This document shows, piece by piece, positions 58,822 to 64,000 of a stretch of DNA of 64,000 nt. Position numbers and translations under genes: made by a program. Under the pieces are notes generated by a model. It had not been told where the DNA came from. It did not search any database and saw nothing but the letters and a program-made list of their open reading frames with translations. Position 1 is the first letter of the stretch. Every line of letters begins with the position of its first letter. The DNA comes from Arthrobacter sp. PAMC25564 (lineage in GTDB: Bacteria > Actinomycetota > Actinomycetes > Actinomycetales > Micrococcaceae): NCBI RefSeq assembly GCF_004798705.1, contig NZ_CP039290.1, positions 2,480,001 through 2,544,000 on the forward strand. The letters are read 5' to 3'.

Positions 58822-60065
58822 GTGACGGACGAAGTGACACAAACAACAGGAACTGCAGCAGCTGCAGCAACGCCCGCCCCGGCAGTCCTCGTGCTCGAGG
58901 ACGGACGGATCTTCCGCGGCACCAGCTACGGCGCCACCGGAACCGCCCTGGGCGAGGCGGTGTTCGCCACCGGGATGACCGGCTACCAGGAGACCATCAC
59001 CGATCCCTCCTACGCCCGCCAGCTCGTCGTCCAGACGGCCCCGCACATCGGAAACACGGGAGTCAACAAGGACGACGCCGAGTCCCGGCGCATCTGGGTG
59101 GCCGGCTATATCGTCCGCGACGCGGCCCGGCGCCCGTCCAACTGGCGCTCCGAGCGGTCCCTTGACGCCGAACTCGTCGAGCAGGGGATCGTCGGCATCC
59201 AGGGCGTCGACACCCGCGCCATCACCCGTCACCTTCGCGAACACAAGACCATGCGCGCCGGCATCTTCTCCGGCGACGCAGCCCGCGCCGCGGACAAGGA
59301 CCTCGTGGACACCGTCCTGGCCAGCGCACCGATGGAAGGCTCCCGGCTGGCCGAGGAAGTCAGCGTGGACACCGCCTACACGGTGGAGCCCAAGGACTTC
59401 GGCTGGGACGGCGAACCGCTGTTCAGCATCGCCGCGATCGACCTGGGGATCAAGCGGATGACCCCCATCCGTTTCGCCGAGCGCGGCGTGCGCGTGCACG
59501 TGCTCCCGGCGACTGCGACCATCGAGGAGATCAACGCGGTCAACCCGGACGGCGTCTTTATGTCCAACGGCCCCGGCGACCCTGCCACCGCCGACAGCCA
59601 GGTCAAACTGTTGCGCTCGGTGCTCGACGAGAAGATCCCGTACTTCGGGATCTGCTTCGGAAACCAGATCCTGGGCCGCGCCCTGGGCTTCGGCACCTAC
59701 AAACTGCGCTACGGACACCGCGGCATCAACCAGCCCGTGATGGACCGGCGCACCGGCAAGGTCGAAATCACCTCGCAGAACCACGGCTTCGCCGTCGATG
59801 CCCCGCTCAACGGCGCCACCCGGGCTCCCGAGGAGCGCTACGGCCGCGTCGAGGTCAGCCACGTGAGCTTGAACGACGACGTCGTGGAAGGCCTCGCCTG
59901 CCTTGACATCCCCGCCTTCTCCGTGCAGTACCACCCCGAGGCCGCGGCCGGACCGCACGACGCCGCCTACCTCTTCGACCGCTTCATCGCGCTGATGGCA
60001 GACACCAAATCAGCCGCCGCCGGCGCCCAGACCTCCACCGATTCCAAGACTGAGGACAAGAAGTA

Positions 60066-60066
<1 letters not shown>
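58822..60066 (+). CDS. carA: Carbamoyl-phosphate synthase small subunit
   Basis: The glutaminase subunit of about 414 residues. The N-terminal domain ([32 protein letters not shown]) is followed by a class I amidotransferase with Cys in [12 protein letters not shown] and His-Glu in [12 protein letters not shown]. It sends ammonia to CarB. The GTG at 58822 has GGAAAG upstream; a GTG at 58807, inside the preceding gene, is the alternative. The stop overlaps the carB ATG. Confidence 0.96.
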
Positions 60067-63372
<3,306 letters not shown>

Positions 63373-63380
<8 letters not shown>

Positions 63381-64000
63381 GTCTGCTGCCAACACTGATC
63401 CGGCCGGCCGGGAGTCCTTCGGCTCCCGGCTGGGCCGGGCCATGGCGGACCGCGGCCCGCTCTGCGTCGGCATCGATCCGCATCCGGCGCTGCTGCAGCG
63501 CTGGGGCCTGGCGGACGACGTCGCAGGGCTGGAACGCTTCTCCCTGGCGGTCCTGGAGGCCGTGGGTTCGATCGCTGCCGCGGTGAAGCCGCAGGTGGCG
63601 CTCTACGAGCGCCATGGCTCCGCCGGGATGGCCGTGCTGGAACGGACCCTCGCCGCAGCGGCGGCAGCCTCGGTCCTGACCATCGCGGACGCCAAGCGCG
63701 GCGACATCGGGTCCACGATGGCCGCCTACGCGGACGCCTGGCTGCGGGACGGCTCGGCGCTGGCCGCGGATTCGGTGACGCTGAGCCCGTACCTGGGCTT
63801 CGAGTCGCTGCGGCCGGCCCTGGACCTCGCGGCGGAATCCGGGCGCGGCGTGTTCGTGCTGGCGCTGACCTCCAACCCGGAGGGCGCTTCCGTCCAGCAC
63901 GTGGGCGGGGCGGACTCGGTAGCCCGCCGGATCGTACAGGCCGCCGCCGCTGAGAACAGGCGCTACCTCGCCGTCCCTGGCGGGCCGGGGCTCGGTTCTG
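63373..64000 (+). CDS. pyrF: Orotidine 5'-phosphate decarboxylase (type 2), cut by window end
   Basis: The first 209 codons of an open frame that continues past the window. It starts at an ATG inside the carB end ([17 protein letters not shown]). [18 protein letters not shown] and the catalytic Lys-Asp block [20 protein letters not shown] mark the type 2 OMP decarboxylases, the last step to UMP. The C-terminal phosphate-binding part is not in the window. It completes the operon together with pyrB, pyrC, carA and carB; pyrD is not seen here. Confidence 0.93.

Overview
The window is a contiguous piece of a high-GC actinobacterial chromosome, most likely from the Arthrobacter/Pseudarthrobacter group (Micrococcaceae). 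This rests on the strongly GC-rich third codon positions, frequent GTG/TTG starts, actinobacterial family proteins (DUF6504, acVLRF1, a PH-like protein between pyrC and carA), an actinobacterial-type LexA box, a MurT/GatD pair and the PdxS/PdxT route to PLP. The gene order (thrS-HIT-pgsA ... pdxT-yebC-ruvCAB-yajC-secDF-relA; alaS-ruvX-mltG-aroE-aroC-aroK-aroB; efp-nusB; pyrR-pyrBC-carAB-pyrF) is classic actinobacterial core synteny. No tRNA, rRNA, insertion sequence, phage gene or CRISPR array was found.

Layout. Positions 1-2617 hold a loose set of single genes: an MFS permease, a glyoxalase-like protein, a chorismate mutase and an orphan. 2685-6596 is an SOS mutagenesis unit (DUF6504 + DnaE2) behind a LexA operator array. 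6668-9944 is thrS-HIT-pgsA. 10153-17825 has pdxS, a Dcp peptidase, a CapA lipoprotein, the murT-gatD peptidoglycan amidation operon and pdxT. 17829-27065 runs yebC-ruvC-ruvA-ruvB-yajC-secD-secF-relA, with a second LexA-like box in front of ruvA. 27095-30262 is on the minus strand (AbiEi-like protein, DUF349 protein, membrane-anchored cyclophilin). 30523-34763 has hisS, a rhodanese and aspS. 34885-39837 is an accessory catabolic island (MHS symporter and IclR regulator, divergent from a FAD dehydrogenase and an SDR). 39872-47098 has acVLRF1, rarA, a cupin, rpsD, two small membrane proteins and alaS. 47110-53859 is ruvX-mltG-aroECKB-TPR with coupled starts. 54060-55033 is efp-nusB. 55290 to the end is the pyrimidine operon, cut by the window edge inside pyrF.

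How it works together. Most of the window is housekeeping: aminoacyl-tRNA synthetases (Thr, His, Asp, Ala), EF-P, S4 and NusB for expression; RuvABC, RuvX, RarA and DnaE2 for DNA repair; SecDF-YajC for export; MurT/GatD and MltG for the wall; shikimate, pyridoxal and pyrimidine biosynthesis. The visible regulatory logic is SOS control (dnaE2, ruvAB), a likely PyrR-binding RNA hairpin just before the pyrR ribosome binding site, several starts that look leaderless, and an IclR switch for the catabolic island.

No clearly new multi-gene system is visible. The items most worth a second look are the LexA operator array, the 66-bp palindrome at 11281-11346, the structured leader before the cupin gene, the pyrR leader with its 15-bp repeats, the MurT without zinc-ribbon cysteines, and the catabolic island.
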